A DNA stretch of 64,000 nucleotides from Diaphorobacter sp. HDW4A (lineage in GTDB: Bacteria > Pseudomonadota > Gammaproteobacteria > Burkholderiales > Burkholderiaceae_C), in contig NZ_CP049910.1 of NCBI RefSeq assembly GCF_011305995.1, positions 6,090,501-6,154,500 on the forward strand, in the 5' to 3' direction. Under the pieces are notes generated by a model. That model saw nothing but the letters and a program-made list of their open reading frames with translations, was not told the DNA's origin and did no database searches. The position numbers were made by a program, and so were the translations under genes. Of this stretch, positions 50,316 to 59,229 are shown in pieces (positions within the stretch are counted from its first letter, which is position 1; every line of letters begins with the position of its first letter).

Positions 50316-51316
50316 ACGACAAGAACAAGACATTCCAGATCGACGCCCGCAGGATGGGCAAGGTCGCGGTGCTGATGGGCGGCTCGTCCGCCGAGCGCGA
50401 GGTCTCGCTGATGTCCGGCGGCGGCGTGCTGCAGGCGCTGCAGTCGCGCGGCGTGGACGCGCATGCATTCGATCCGTCCATGAACAACATGACCGATCTG
50501 AAGTCGCATGGCTACGACCGCTGCTTCATCGCGCTGCATGGCCGCCACGGCGAGGATGGCACGGTGCAGGGTGCGCTCGAGCTGCTCGGCATTCCCTACA
50601 CCGGCCCCGGCGTGATGGCTTCGAGCATCGCGATGGACAAGATCATGACCAAGCGCATCTGGCGCGCGGACGGCCTGTCCACGCCAGACTGGAAGTTGGT
50701 TGCGAGCGCCGCCGAAACCGCGCAGGCCTTCAAGGACCTCGGCTCGCCGATGATCGTGAAGCCCGCACGCGAGGGCTCGACCATCGGCCTGACCAAGGTG
50801 ACCTCGGTCGGTCAGTGTGAGCAGGCCTATCGCCTCGCATCGAAGTTCGATCCCGAGGTGCTGTGCGAGCAGTTCATCGACGGTGACGAGACCACCTGCC
50901 CGATCCTCGGTCAGGGCCGTGACGCGCGCGCGCTGCCGGTGATCCGCATCGTTGCGCCCGAAGGCAATTACGACTACCAGAACAAGTACTTCACCGACGT
51001 CACGCAGTACCACTGCCCGAGCGGTCTGCCCGAAGCCGAGGAGCGCGAGATTCAGCGCCTCGTGGTCGAGGCCTTCCGCTCGCTGGATTGCCGTGGCTGG
51101 GCGCGCGCCGACATCATGATCCGCAAGACGGACCGCAAGCCGTTCCTTCTGGAAATCAATACCTCGCCGGGCATGACCGGGCACTCGTTGGTGCCGATGT
51201 CGGCCAAGGCGAGCGGCATTGACTACCCCGAACTCTGTTTGCGGATTCTGGTGAGCGCATCGCTGGATTCGCGTCAGGGCGTTTCGTCTTCGAGCCAAGG
51301 AGCCAGCGCGCAATGA
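50312..51316 (+). CDS. ddlB: D-alanine-D-alanine ligase
   Basis: The 334-residue ATP-grasp enzyme makes the D-Ala-D-Ala used by MurF. It shows [56 protein letters not shown], and [20 protein letters not shown] with the Mg-binding Asn and Glu. The EGS-type tail (PAREGST) is typical of D-Ala rather than D-lactate ligases. A Ser-rich C-terminal tail is short. A longer frame that overlaps murC is not supported. Confidence 0.94.
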   Translation: MNDKNKTFQIDARRMGKVAVLMGGSSAEREVSLMSGGGVLQALQSRGVDAHAFDPSMNNMTDLKSHGYDRCFIALHGRHGEDGTVQGALELLGIPYTGPGVMASSIAMDKIMTKRIWRADGLSTPDWKLVASAAETAQAFKDLGSPMIVKPAREGSTIGLTKVTSVGQCEQAYRLASKFDPEVLCEQFIDGDETTCPILGQGRDARALPVIRIVAPEGNYDYQNKYFTDVTQYHCPSGLPEAEEREIQRLVVEAFRSLDCRGWARADIMIRKTDRKPFLLEINTSPGMTGHSLVPMSAKASGIDYPELCLRILVSASLDSRQGVSSSSQGASAQ

Positions 51317-52197
51317 ACGACGCTCTGCCAGCACCGCTCGACGTCCGGCTCATGAACATGATCGCCACGATCCTGTTCGTGTGCTGCGCCGTCGGCTTGG
51401 TGACGGCGGGCAGCTGGTGGTTCCTGCGCAATCCGGCATTCGCCATCGGACGTATCGTGGTGCACGGCGATCTCATGCACACCAATCCGGTGAGCCTGCG
51501 CGCCAACGTGGCACCGCGCCTGATGGGCAATTTTTTCACGCTGAATCTGCGCCAGGCCAAGACCGAGTTCGAGAGTGTGCCGTGGATCCGCAAGGCCCAG
51601 GTGCACCGCGAGTTCCCGAATGGGCTTGCGGTAGACATCGAGGAGCACAAGGCCCGCGCATTCTGGGGTGCTGAGGGCAGTCCCACGCTGGTGAACAACT
51701 TCGGCGAAGTCTTCGAAGCCGCGGCTGACGAAGACGACGACAACAAGCTGCCGCGCCTGCAAGGCCCGGACGGTCGCTCGCTCGAAATGCTAGAGATGTA
51801 TGACCGCCTGCAGCCCCATGTGAAGCCACTCAATTCGTCGATCGATACCGTGGCGCTCAATGGTCGCGGCAGCTGGCGTGTGCAGTTGGAAAACGGTGCG
51901 GTGATCGAACTCGGAAGCGGCTCGGCTGTGGACGTGGTTCAGCGTCTGGATCGCTTTGTGCGCACCGTGCCCAAGGTGGCGGCGCAGCAGGGACGCAATG
52001 TGGCTTCGCTGGAATCGGCGGACCTCCGGCAGATGGATGGATATGCGTTGCGCTTGCGTGGTGTGACCACGGTGAGCGCAGAAACGGCAGCCGCACGTGC
52101 CAAGGCACAGGCGACTGCGCGGCCAGCAGCGGCGCGGGCAGCAACGACGGCCACGCGCACTACTACAACGACACGCACCCCAGGGCGCAACAACTGA
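51313..52197 (+). CDS. ftsQ: Cell division protein FtsQ
   Basis: The 294-residue bitopic protein has a transmembrane helix near residues 15-37 ([20 protein letters not shown]). The POTRA domain is [20 protein letters not shown], and the beta domain begins at [20 protein letters not shown] and includes EHKARAFWG. It connects the divisome core with FtsL and FtsB. The last 45 residues are Ala/Thr/Arg-rich low complexity ([20 protein letters not shown]) and have no counterpart in E. coli FtsQ. ftsA follows 15 bp later. Confidence 0.93.
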   Translation: MNDALPAPLDVRLMNMIATILFVCCAVGLVTAGSWWFLRNPAFAIGRIVVHGDLMHTNPVSLRANVAPRLMGNFFTLNLRQAKTEFESVPWIRKAQVHREFPNGLAVDIEEHKARAFWGAEGSPTLVNNFGEVFEAAADEDDDNKLPRLQGPDGRSLEMLEMYDRLQPHVKPLNSSIDTVALNGRGSWRVQLENGAVIELGSGSAVDVVQRLDRFVRTVPKVAAQQGRNVASLESADLRQMDGYALRLRGVTTVSAETAAARAKAQATARPAAARAATTATRTTTTTRTPGRNN

Positions 52198-52212
52198 GGG
52201 CAGGACGGATTT

Positions 52213-53442
52213 ATGGCAAGAGAATACAAAGATGTGGTTGTCGGGCTGGACATTGGAACGGCCAAGGTCATGGCGGTCGTGGCCGAGGTGATGCCCGACG
52301 GCAACCTCAAGCTCGCTGGGCTCGGCATTGCGCCGAGCAACGGGCTCAAGCGCGGCGTGGTCGTGAACATCGACGCCACGGTGCAGAGCATCCAGCAGGC
52401 CCTCAAGGAGGCCGAGCTGATGGCCGACTGCAAGATCCAGCGCGTGTACACCGGCATCACCGGCAGCCATATCCGTGGCCTCAATTCAAGCGGCATGGTC
52501 GCGGTCAAGGACAAGGAAGTCTCGGCCACCGACGTGGCGCGCGTGGTGGAGACGGCCAAGGCCATCAACATCTCCAGCGACCAGCGTCTGCTGCTGGTCG
52601 AGCCGCAGGAATTCGTGATCGACGGGCAGGATGTGAAGGAGCCCATCGGCATGAGCGGTATCCGCCTCGAAGCCAAGATCCACATCGTGACCGGTGCGCA
52701 GAGCGCCGCCGAAAACATCATCAAGTGCGTGCGCCGCTGTGGCCTCGAAGTCGAGCAATTGATGCTCAATCCACTCGCGAGCAGCCAGGCCGTATTGACC
52801 GATGACGAGCGCGAACTCGGCGTCGCGGTGGTAGACATTGGCGCGGGCACGACCGACGTGGCGATCTTCACCGGCGGCGCGATTCGCCACACCGCGGTGA
52901 TTCCGATTGCCGGCGACCTGATCACCAGCGACATCGCCATGGCGCTGCGCACGCCAACCAAGGACGCCGAAGACATCAAGGTCGAGAGCGGCTACGCCAA
53001 GCAGTTGCTGGCCGATCCCGATGCGCAGGTTGAAGTGCCGGGCCTTGGCGACCGTGGTCCGCGCATGCTCTCCAAGCAGGCCTTGGCTGGTGTGATTGAG
53101 CCGCGCGTCGAAGAAATATTTTCACTTGTGCAACAAGTGATACGTGAGTCGGGCTTTGAAGAAGTGCTTTCTTCGGGCATCGTGCTCACGGGCGGTAGTG
53201 CAGTGATGCCGGGCATGGTCGAACTGGGCGAGGACATCTTCCTCAAGCCGGTGCGACGCGGCATTCCCAAATATTCAAGCGCCCTGTCCGACATGATCGC
53301 CCAGCCTCGTGCTGCGACTGTCATGGGATTGCTTGAAGAAGCGCGCCTTGCAAGGCTGCGCGGATTTAAGGTTGCGGCCAAGAGCGGATCCGTGAAAACG
53401 GCGTTCGGTCGTCTCAAGGACTTCATCGTGGGGAACTTTTGA
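52213..53442 (+). CDS. ftsA: Cell division protein FtsA
   Basis: The 409-residue actin-like protein tethers FtsZ filaments to the membrane. VVGLDIGTAKVMAVVAEV is the phosphate-1 loop. The 1C domain has TGITGSHIRGLNSSGMVAVK, VVDIGAGTTDVAIFTGGAI is phosphate-2, and VLTGGSAVMPGMVELGEDI is the adenosine motif. The C-terminal amphipathic helix is present (RLKDFIVGNF). ATG 52213 is preceded by GGCAGGACGG. It sits directly after ftsQ, and ftsZ starts 162 bp downstream. Confidence 0.94.
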   Translation: MAREYKDVVVGLDIGTAKVMAVVAEVMPDGNLKLAGLGIAPSNGLKRGVVVNIDATVQSIQQALKEAELMADCKIQRVYTGITGSHIRGLNSSGMVAVKDKEVSATDVARVVETAKAINISSDQRLLLVEPQEFVIDGQDVKEPIGMSGIRLEAKIHIVTGAQSAAENIIKCVRRCGLEVEQLMLNPLASSQAVLTDDERELGVAVVDIGAGTTDVAIFTGGAIRHTAVIPIAGDLITSDIAMALRTPTKDAEDIKVESGYAKQLLADPDAQVEVPGLGDRGPRMLSKQALAGVIEPRVEEIFSLVQQVIRESGFEEVLSSGIVLTGGSAVMPGMVELGEDIFLKPVRRGIPKYSSALSDMIAQPRAATVMGLLEEARLARLRGFKVAAKSGSVKTAFGRLKDFIVGNF

Positions 53443-53604
53443 GATGACTGCACATCTGCTATGGCTTGCGCGCGCCGGACCACCACGTCCAATCAGGGAT
53501 CGATGGCGAAGTACGGGACCTCCGCCATCGAGACAAATCGTATTCCAGAACCCCCATCGATTTTCGGCAATTGCAATTGAAGAACCAGCGTTAGGAGCAC
53601 CAAC
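53443..53604 (+). promoter_or_regulatory. ftsA-ftsZ intergenic region with probable ftsZ promoter
   Basis: This 162-bp gap is the longest inside the division cluster, so a separate ftsZ promoter is expected here. Visible elements are a GGAC-N6-GTCC dyad near 53478 and a CAATTGCAATTG self-complementary stretch near 53571. TTAGGAG lies 6-7 bases before the ftsZ ATG. No unambiguous -35/-10 pair was found. Confidence 0.35.
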
Positions 53605-54819
53605 ATGACCATCGAAATGATCGAGTCCGAAGAGTTCAACCAGGGCACGCAGATCAAGGTGATCGGTGTCGGCGGCGGCGGCGGCAACGCAGTCGAGCAC
53701 ATGATTTTCCGCAGCGTGCAGGGTGTGGAGTTTGTTTGCGCCAATACGGACGCACAGGCTCTGACACGCAGCAGCGCCCATCGCACCATCCAGTTGGGTG
53801 GCAGCGGTCTGGGCGCGGGCAGCAAGCCTGACAAGGGCCGTGAGGCCGCAGAAATGGCCGTCGAAGACATCCGTCAGGCCATCACGGGTGCGCACATGCT
53901 GTTCATCACCGCTGGCATGGGCGGCGGCACCGGCACCGGAGCGGCTCCCGTGATTGCACGCGTCGCCAAGGAAATGGGCATCCTCACCGTCGGTGTGGTG
54001 ACCAAGCCCTTCGATTGGGAAGGCGGCCGTCGCATGAAGAATGCCGACGAAGGTCTGACCGAGCTCGAAGCCAATGTCGATTCGCTGATCGTGGTGCTCA
54101 ACGAGAAGCTGCTCGACGTTCTGGGTGACGACATCACGCAGGACGAGGCCTTTGCACACGCCAACGACGTGCTCAAGAACGCCGTGGGCGGCATTGCCGA
54201 AATCATCAACGAGTACGGCCAGGTGAACGTCGACTTCGAAGACGTGCGCACCGTGATGGGTGAGCCCGGCAAGGCGATGATGGGCACGGCAACGGCGGCT
54301 GGTCCCGACCGCGCACGCATCGCGGCGGAACAGGCGATTGCCTGCCCGCTGCTCGAAGGCATCGACCTGTCGGGTGCCAAGGGCGTGCTGGTGCTGGTCA
54401 CCGCAAGCAAGGGAAGCTTGAAGCTGTCCGAGTCGCGCCTGGCGATGAACACCATCAACGCCTACGCTTCGCAAGATGCGCACGTGATCTTCGGCGCTGC
54501 TTACGACGAGACGCTCGGCGACGAGATCCGCGTGACCGTGGTTGCCACCGGCCTGTCGCGTGCCAACGCACGTCGCCAGCCGATCTCTGTGGTGCAGGGC
54601 GGCCTGCGCACTGGCACCGACAACCTGCCCTACAACATGGCGGTGGGCGGTTCTGTCGGCGTGGCAACGGGTGCGGCCCAGCCTGGCTACGACAACATGT
54701 CGGTGCCAAGCGTGTGGCGCACCAACCGCACGCACGCCACGGCGCGCGTGGATGCACTGTCGTCGGGTGGCATGGAAGAGCTGGAAATCCCGGCTTTCCT
54801 GCGCAAGCAGGCGGATTGA
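53605..54819 (+). CDS. ftsZ: Cell division GTPase FtsZ
   Basis: The 404-residue tubulin-like protein forms the Z-ring. KVIGVGGGGGNAVEHM lies at the start. The GTP-binding signature GGGTGTGAAPVIARVAKEMG is near residues 107-125. VKDIGRVMG is replaced by FEDVRTVMGEPGKAMMG (T7 loop), as usual. The conserved C-terminal peptide LEIPAFLRKQ binds FtsA and ZipA and ends the protein. The linker is short. A strong terminator lies 200 bp downstream. Confidence 0.96.
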   Translation: MTIEMIESEEFNQGTQIKVIGVGGGGGNAVEHMIFRSVQGVEFVCANTDAQALTRSSAHRTIQLGGSGLGAGSKPDKGREAAEMAVEDIRQAITGAHMLFITAGMGGGTGTGAAPVIARVAKEMGILTVGVVTKPFDWEGGRRMKNADEGLTELEANVDSLIVVLNEKLLDVLGDDITQDEAFAHANDVLKNAVGGIAEIINEYGQVNVDFEDVRTVMGEPGKAMMGTATAAGPDRARIAAEQAIACPLLEGIDLSGAKGVLVLVTASKGSLKLSESRLAMNTINAYASQDAHVIFGAAYDETLGDEIRVTVVATGLSRANARRQPISVVQGGLRTGTDNLPYNMAVGGSVGVATGAAQPGYDNMSVPSVWRTNRTHATARVDALSSGGMEELEIPAFLRKQAD

Positions 54820-54822
54820 GGA

Positions 54823-54905
54823 GCTCCCCCTGAGGCGCTGCGCGCCTTCCCCCTCTCTCGCTTCGCGGGAGGGGGACACCGCCAGCGCGGCGGTGGCTCG
54901 CCTGG
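54823..54905. repeat. Comamonad-type intergenic repeat after ftsZ
   Basis: The element begins CTCCCCCTGAGGCGCTGCGC and contains a CCCCCTCTC (54849-54857) / GGGAGGGGG (54867-54875) hairpin. It continues GACACCGCCAGCGCGGCGGT. I recognise this as a dispersed intergenic repeat seen in Comamonadaceae. A second, decayed copy may lie at 34432. The bases from about 54906 to 55018 contain only further short GC hairpins (for example GCGCGCGTTTCGCGC) and no gene. Confidence 0.55.
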
Positions 54906-55018
54906 AGCGTCGTTGTGGTGAGCGCCGCGCGCGTTTCGCGCGAGGTGTGAGTTCTGTCAGCGAGAGGTGTCGCTGGCACGTTGAACAAGAGTTACGCGAG
55001 AGTTAAACAGAGAGAGTC

Positions 55019-55049
55019 GAGGGAGCGGGTGACTGCTCCCTCTTTTTTT
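55019..55049 (+). terminator. Rho-independent terminator of the division operon
   Basis: GAGGGAGC (55019-55026) and GCTCCCTC (55035-55042) form an 8-bp perfect stem with an 8-base loop. Seven T follow at 55043-55049. It lies 200 bp after ftsZ and ends the division transcript before lpxC, implying that lpxC has its own promoter. The 102 bp between it and lpxC should hold that promoter. Confidence 0.9.
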
Positions 55050-55151
55050 AATCCGCGCTTGCTACTGCTTTCGTAGCGCAAGGACATTTTCTATTGCGGA
55101 TATAGAGAGATTGGGGAGATCAATTTTCCCTCATTCACTTACAATTGACAG

Positions 55152-56075
55152 ATGCTTCAGCAACGCACCATCAAGACTCTGACACGCGCCGTGGGCGTTG
55201 GTTTGCACAGCGGCCAGCGGGTCGAGTTGACGTTGCGTCCGGCCCAGCCCGACACCGGCATCGTGTTCCGCCGCGTGGATCTGCCGGAGCCGGTGGACAT
55301 TCCGGTGAACGCGATGGCCATCGTGGACACGCGCATGGCTTCCACCATCGGCGTGGGCGGTGCCAAGGTCCACACCATCGAACACCTGATGTCTGCCTGC
55401 GCGGGGCTCGGCATCGACAACCTCTATATCGACATCACGGCCGAGGAAGTGCCGATTCTCGACGGCTCTTCGGCTTCGTTCGTGTTCCTGCTGCAGAGCG
55501 CGGGCGTGGAAAAGCAAAGTGCGCCCAAGCGTTTCATCCGCGTAACCAAGCCGGTGGAAATCCGTCAAGGCGAGGGCGCGAATCTCAAGTGGGCGCGGCT
55601 CGATCCGTATCACGGCTTCAAGCTGCGCTTCGAGATCGACTTCGCGCATCCGGCCGTGGATTCCACGGGCCAGAGCGTCGAGTTCGACATGGGCCTGAAC
55701 AACTACACGCGCGACATCGCCCGTGCGCGCACCTTCGGCTTCACCAAGGATGTGGAGATGATGCGCGCCAACGGTCTCGCGCTCGGCGGCGGGCTCGACA
55801 ACGCCATCGTGATGGATGACTACAAGGTCCTCAATTCAGACGGCCTGCGCTACGACGACGAGTTCGTGAAGCACAAGATCCTCGATGCCATCGGCGACCT
55901 CTACGTGGTTGGCAAGCCACTGCTCGCGGCCTACAGCGCGTTTCGCTCGGGCCACGGCCTGAACAACCTGCTGCTGCGCGAACTGCTGGCCCACGAGGAC
56001 TGCTGGGAAATTGCGACCTTCGACAGCGAACGGCATGCGCCGCAGGGCTTCGCTATGCCTGCGCACGCGTGGTGA
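55152..56075 (+). CDS. lpxC: UDP-3-O-acyl-N-acetylglucosamine deacetylase LpxC
   Basis: The 307-residue zinc enzyme performs the committed step of lipid A synthesis. It starts [20 protein letters not shown], and [19 protein letters not shown] has the first zinc His. [20 protein letters not shown] and [19 protein letters not shown] hold the remaining zinc ligands and catalytic residues. [16 protein letters not shown] has the catalytic His near the C-terminus. No Shine-Dalgarno is visible within 15 bases of the ATG. A TACAAT lies 7 bases before it (55140-55145). Confidence 0.95.
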   Translation: MLQQRTIKTLTRAVGVGLHSGQRVELTLRPAQPDTGIVFRRVDLPEPVDIPVNAMAIVDTRMASTIGVGGAKVHTIEHLMSACAGLGIDNLYIDITAEEVPILDGSSASFVFLLQSAGVEKQSAPKRFIRVTKPVEIRQGEGANLKWARLDPYHGFKLRFEIDFAHPAVDSTGQSVEFDMGLNNYTRDIARARTFGFTKDVEMMRANGLALGGGLDNAIVMDDYKVLNSDGLRYDDEFVKHKILDAIGDLYVVGKPLLAAYSAFRSGHGLNNLLLRELLAHEDCWEIATFDSERHAPQGFAMPAHAW

Positions 56076-56101
56076 TCCGAGTTGCCTCGCGCTGATTTCG
56101 C

Positions 56102-56278
56102 ATGCTGATCTTCCGCGCCCTCGTCATGTTTCTGGTGGTGGCCGCAGCCGTGTGCTTCGGCTTCTACGCGGCCACGGGACAGGCACAGTACAAACGCTAC
56201 GCATTTGTCATCATCAAGTGGACGCTGATCGCGGCGCTGATGTTCTTTGCGGTGCTTTTTCTCGAGCGCATCGTTTGA
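56102..56278 (+). CDS. Small conserved-looking membrane protein (58 aa)
   Basis: ATG 56102 opens a 58-codon frame 26 bp after lpxC. Two hydrophobic helices (LIFRALVMFLVVAAAVCFGF and FVIIKWTLIAALMFFAVLFL) flank a short polar turn (GQAQYKRY). No family is recognised. The strongly hydrophobic layout, the clean start and stop, and the position right after lpxC argue that it is real. It could be co-transcribed with lpxC. The convergent Bug gene ends 15 bp later. Confidence 0.6.
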   Translation: MLIFRALVMFLVVAAAVCFGFYAATGQAQYKRYAFVIIKWTLIAALMFFAVLFLERIV

Positions 56279-56293
56279 GCCGTGTTTGATCCG

Positions 56294-57286
56294 TCAGGGC
56301 AGCCCATCCTCGAGATGGAGCGCAAGATCCTTGCTTTGAAAGAAGCTCCGGTAGCGCTCATCTTCGGACTGCAGGAACTGCCTGAATTGATGGGAGTCCT
56401 TGTACGCGACTTCAAACCCTGAAATCTCCAACTGCCGCACGAAGTCCGTGTCCTTGGCCACGGCATCGATCTCGGTGGCCAGAAACAGCGCAAGCTCGGA
56501 TGACGCGCCCTTGGGAAGAAAGACGCCTTGCCAGTATTCAAAGTTGACGCCTGCCAGCCCACTTTCCTGAAACGTGGGGATATCCGGCAAGCGCTTTGAT
56601 CGATGAGCCGATGCGATGCCCAGCGCGCGAAATTTCTGGCCCTCGACATACGAGGCAACGGGAGCGACTCCCGCCAGCAGCAAATCCACCTGATGGCTCA
56701 TCAGTGCCGCCGTCGCGGATGACGCGCCTCCGTAGGGCACATGCAGCAGCTCGACGCCCAGAGCCTTGCCGAGACTCTCGCCCACAAGATGCTGCAGGCT
56801 GCCAACCCCGGAAGACGCAAAGCTCAATCCATGAGCGTCTTTGTTGGCGGCGGTTGCGATGTCGGCAAGCTGCTGTATGCCTGATTCATTCCGGGTGACG
56901 AGAACGATGGGTGCGGAGGATATTTTGGCGATGGGCACCATGTCGGCCACGTCGCTCGGCGCGCTGCCTGGGTTGAAGAACGGATGGATGAAGATTTCTC
57001 CGGGCGATGCCAAGAGAAGAATGTTTCCATCGGGTCTGGATTGCGCGACGTAGTTTGCCGCGATGCTTCCGCCCGCGCCGGGCCGGTTCTCCACATAGAC
57101 GGGACGTTGCAGCCGTGCCGAGAGCCTGGCCGCAAACGCGCGCCCGACGGTATCCATCGCACCACCAGCCTCGAAGCCGACGACCAGCTTGACGGGCTGG
57201 CGAGACACCGATTTGTCGGCGCAAGACGCACTCAATACCAGCCCGCAAAGCAGGCAGGCTCGAATCAACAGGGCGGAAAGTTTCAT
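56294..57286 (-). CDS. Orphan Bug/TctC-family periplasmic solute-binding protein
   Basis: The 330-residue protein has a lipoprotein-like signal, LIRACLLCGLVLSASCADKS, with a lipobox-like cysteine near residue 22. The Bug fold follows: LVVGFEAGGAMDTVGRAFAA near residue 35, YVENRPGAGGSIAANYVAQS, and the two ligand-domain segments HVPYGGASSATAALMSHQVD and LLAGVAPVASYVEGQKFRAL. No tctA/tctB permease genes are adjacent, as is usual for Burkholderiales Bug proteins. The ligand (a carboxylate is typical) is unknown. ATG 57286 is used. It is convergent with the small lpxC-adjacent gene. Confidence 0.87.
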   Translation of the reverse strand: MKLSALLIRACLLCGLVLSASCADKSVSRQPVKLVVGFEAGGAMDTVGRAFAARLSARLQRPVYVENRPGAGGSIAANYVAQSRPDGNILLLASPGEIFIHPFFNPGSAPSDVADMVPIAKISSAPIVLVTRNESGIQQLADIATAANKDAHGLSFASSGVGSLQHLVGESLGKALGVELLHVPYGGASSATAALMSHQVDLLLAGVAPVASYVEGQKFRALGIASAHRSKRLPDIPTFQESGLAGVNFEYWQGVFLPKGASSELALFLATEIDAVAKDTDFVRQLEISGFEVAYKDSHQFRQFLQSEDERYRSFFQSKDLALHLEDGLP

Positions 57287-57311
57287 CACCAATCAACTGG
57301 GCACAACGGAA

Positions 57312-58085
57312 TCAGCGGTAGTCCAGCGAGCAGGCATAGAAGTGCGGATTGCTCAAATCCTGTTTTCCGTAGCTCAGCACATCGCCGCTGAGCACGCGGA
57401 TCTGGCCACCCGCGGCGACGAGCACGGCGTGGCCTGCGGCGATGTCCCATTCCATGGTGCGGCCAAGGCGCGGATACAGGTCCGCTTCGCCCTCGGCAAC
57501 GAGGCAGATCTTGAGCGATGAACCGGCACTTTTGAGTGAACGCACGAGGCGGCCATCGAGGAACTGGTCCAACGCATCCGCATCGCCATGCGAGCGGCTG
57601 GCCACCACATCGAGGCCTTCTTGCGGAACGTTTCTGCACTCGATGGTCTGGCGTTTCCCTTCGATTTCCAGCCATGCACCAAGCCCTTGCGCACCGGCAT
57701 ACATGCGATCAAGCGCGGGCGCGAACACGACGCCTAGCACCGGCATGCCCGCATCGATCAGCGCGATGTTGACGGTGAATTCGCCGTTGCGATGGATGAA
57801 TTCCTTGGTGCCATCGAGCGGATCGACGAGCCAGAAACGTTCGCCGAACGCGGGCACGTAGCCTGCGGCGGCGGCTTCTTCGGAGACGATGGGCAGTTGC
57901 GGCCGCAAGGCGCGCAGGCGCTCCAGAATCAAGCGTTCGGCGCATTCGTCGGCCTCAGTCACGGGCGATGCATCGTGCTTGCCGCGCACCTCGAAGTCGC
58001 TGCGGTAGATCTCCATGATGAGCGCTCCCGCGTCGCGGGCGATGGCGATGACGTCTTCAAGCAATGAGGCCCGGGTCTGAGTCAC
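57312..58085 (-). CDS. cysQ: 3'(2'),5'-bisphosphate nucleotidase CysQ
   Basis: The 257-residue FIG-family phosphatase removes the 3' phosphate of PAP, and possibly PAPS, during sulfur metabolism. Metal-binding motifs are visible: SPVTEADECAERLILE, PIVSEEAAA, the catalytic WLVDPLDGTKEFIHRNGEFT, and GRTMEWDIAAGHAVL near the C-terminus. It diverges from the sulfate-activation operon across a 130-bp region with repeats. Co-location with cysD, cysNC and a sulfotransferase fits its job of recycling the PAP they produce. Confidence 0.9.
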   Translation of the reverse strand: MTQTRASLLEDVIAIARDAGALIMEIYRSDFEVRGKHDASPVTEADECAERLILERLRALRPQLPIVSEEAAAAGYVPAFGERFWLVDPLDGTKEFIHRNGEFTVNIALIDAGMPVLGVVFAPALDRMYAGAQGLGAWLEIEGKRQTIECRNVPQEGLDVVASRSHGDADALDQFLDGRLVRSLKSAGSSLKICLVAEGEADLYPRLGRTMEWDIAAGHAVLVAAGGQIRVLSGDVLSYGKQDLSNPHFYACSLDYR

Positions 58086-58140
58086 AAAAAATCTCCTGTG
58101 TTGTTTTGCTCATGGTCCTAATCCGTTTGGCCTATGCGCC

Positions 58141-58199
58141 AATCAGCGGACAGGCCGACAGTAAGTGCATTCAGAACTTCGCAAATCAGCGAGTGAATG
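58141..58199. promoter_or_regulatory. Repeats in the cysQ/cysD divergent promoter
   Basis: A 32-bp interrupted inverted repeat has CATTCA (58168-58173) and TGAATG (58194-58199) as its outer arms and CGC...GCG inside. An 8-bp direct repeat AATCAGCG also occurs at 58141 and 58184. They lie between the leftward cysQ and the rightward open frame at 58216. A CysB-type or self-regulatory site is possible. The binding protein is unknown. Confidence 0.4.
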
Positions 58200-58215
58200 T
58201 TTTACAGGACTGCGC

Positions 58216-59229
58216 ATGGCTGTCGGCAAGAAACTCAGCGTTCAGGACATCAATCCACTGCGGATTCAGGCGGTGAAGTTGCGCCTTGCGGGCAAGACGC
58301 TCAAGGAGATAGGCGTCGAGACCGGGCTGTCCGCTCCCACCATCATCTCCGCGCACAAAGCCTGGCAGACGGGCGGCTGGAATGCTGTGCTCATCCGCGA
58401 GCGCGGGCGCAAGCCGGGCGAGGGCCGCAGCTTGTCAGCCATGCAGGAGCAGGACATCTATGTGCAGTTGGTCAGCACTCAGCCTGCAGACCATGGACTG
58501 CCGTTTTTGCTGTGGCAGCTCGAAGCGATGCAGCAGTTGATCGCGCTGCGCCAGCAGCTCGAATTGCCAGAGCGCACAACGGCCCAGTACCTGCAGCGCT
58601 GGAATCTCAATGCCGATCGTCCCATTAAGCGCATGCAGCAGTCGTCCACAGCAGTGCAGCGCTGGTACGCCAGCACCTATTTCGACATCTGCGAGCAGGC
58701 GAAGAAGGAGCAGGCCAGCGTCGTCTGGATCGATGATTTCGGCGCACACAGCAACTGCCCGGGGCGCCTGCGCCACGGCATTCTGCGTGCGGTCAACAAC
58801 CGCGGCAAGGTGCACTGGCAACCCTATGAGGGCAGTTTGCGCAAGTCGCATCTGGAAGACTTTTTTGATCGCTTGCAGCGCGCGAGCGATTGCAAGATTT
58901 TTGCGTTGTTGCCAGCCATGCAGTGGCAGCGCGCGGCGACTTTCTCATCGTTGGCGAGCGACCGCTGCGATCGCCTGCGTTTGTTTCATCTGCCAGCGGC
59001 GACTGAGCTTCTCAGTCAATCCAACGAACTGGCCAGCAGCATTTTGAAGAGCGTGCAGAGCGCGGCGACGGACACAAAAACCGCACCCATACAAACCCCT
59101 ACGCCGCTGCAGCTCGACCCTATGGCGAGCATGACCCAGCATCTTCTAAAACATCAACTCGCGCAAAAATTTGGATCGACAGGATCCTACAGTTCGCAGC
59201 ATCGAAAACCAAAAACCAAGGAGAAATCT
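58216..59229 (+). CDS. Degenerate IS630-transposase-like N-terminal part, in frame with CysD (no stop between)
   Basis: ATG 58216 (AGGA 6 bases upstream) opens a frame of 338 codons that continues without a stop into cysD. Residues 14-60 are a helix-turn-helix of the IS630 type ([20 protein letters not shown], then [20 protein letters not shown]). Residues 85-175 follow the IS630 middle region up to the strand [11 protein letters not shown], the first catalytic Asp. Where IS630 enzymes have LxLDNAxxH there is [12 protein letters not shown], and where they have ELNPIE there is [10 protein letters not shown]. The second Asp is therefore absent and the third position altered. It is probably a domesticated, non-transposing DNA-binding protein. 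No terminal inverted repeats or target duplication were seen. Whether it is one fusion protein of 637 residues or a separate product is undecided. Confidence 0.7.

Noticed and set aside
48648..50468. A 606-codon minus-strand frame opposite murG, murC and the start of ddl
   Set aside because: It is an Arg/His-rich shadow translation with no domain, and the plus-strand dcw genes fully explain the region.
53275..54879. A 534-codon minus-strand frame opposite ftsA and ftsZ
   Set aside because: It is antisense to two highly conserved genes and has no family similarity that I can see.
58216..59229. An active IS630 insertion sequence
   Set aside because: The second catalytic Asp and ELNPIE-type motif are missing, no terminal inverted repeats or TA duplication were seen, and the frame joins cysD.
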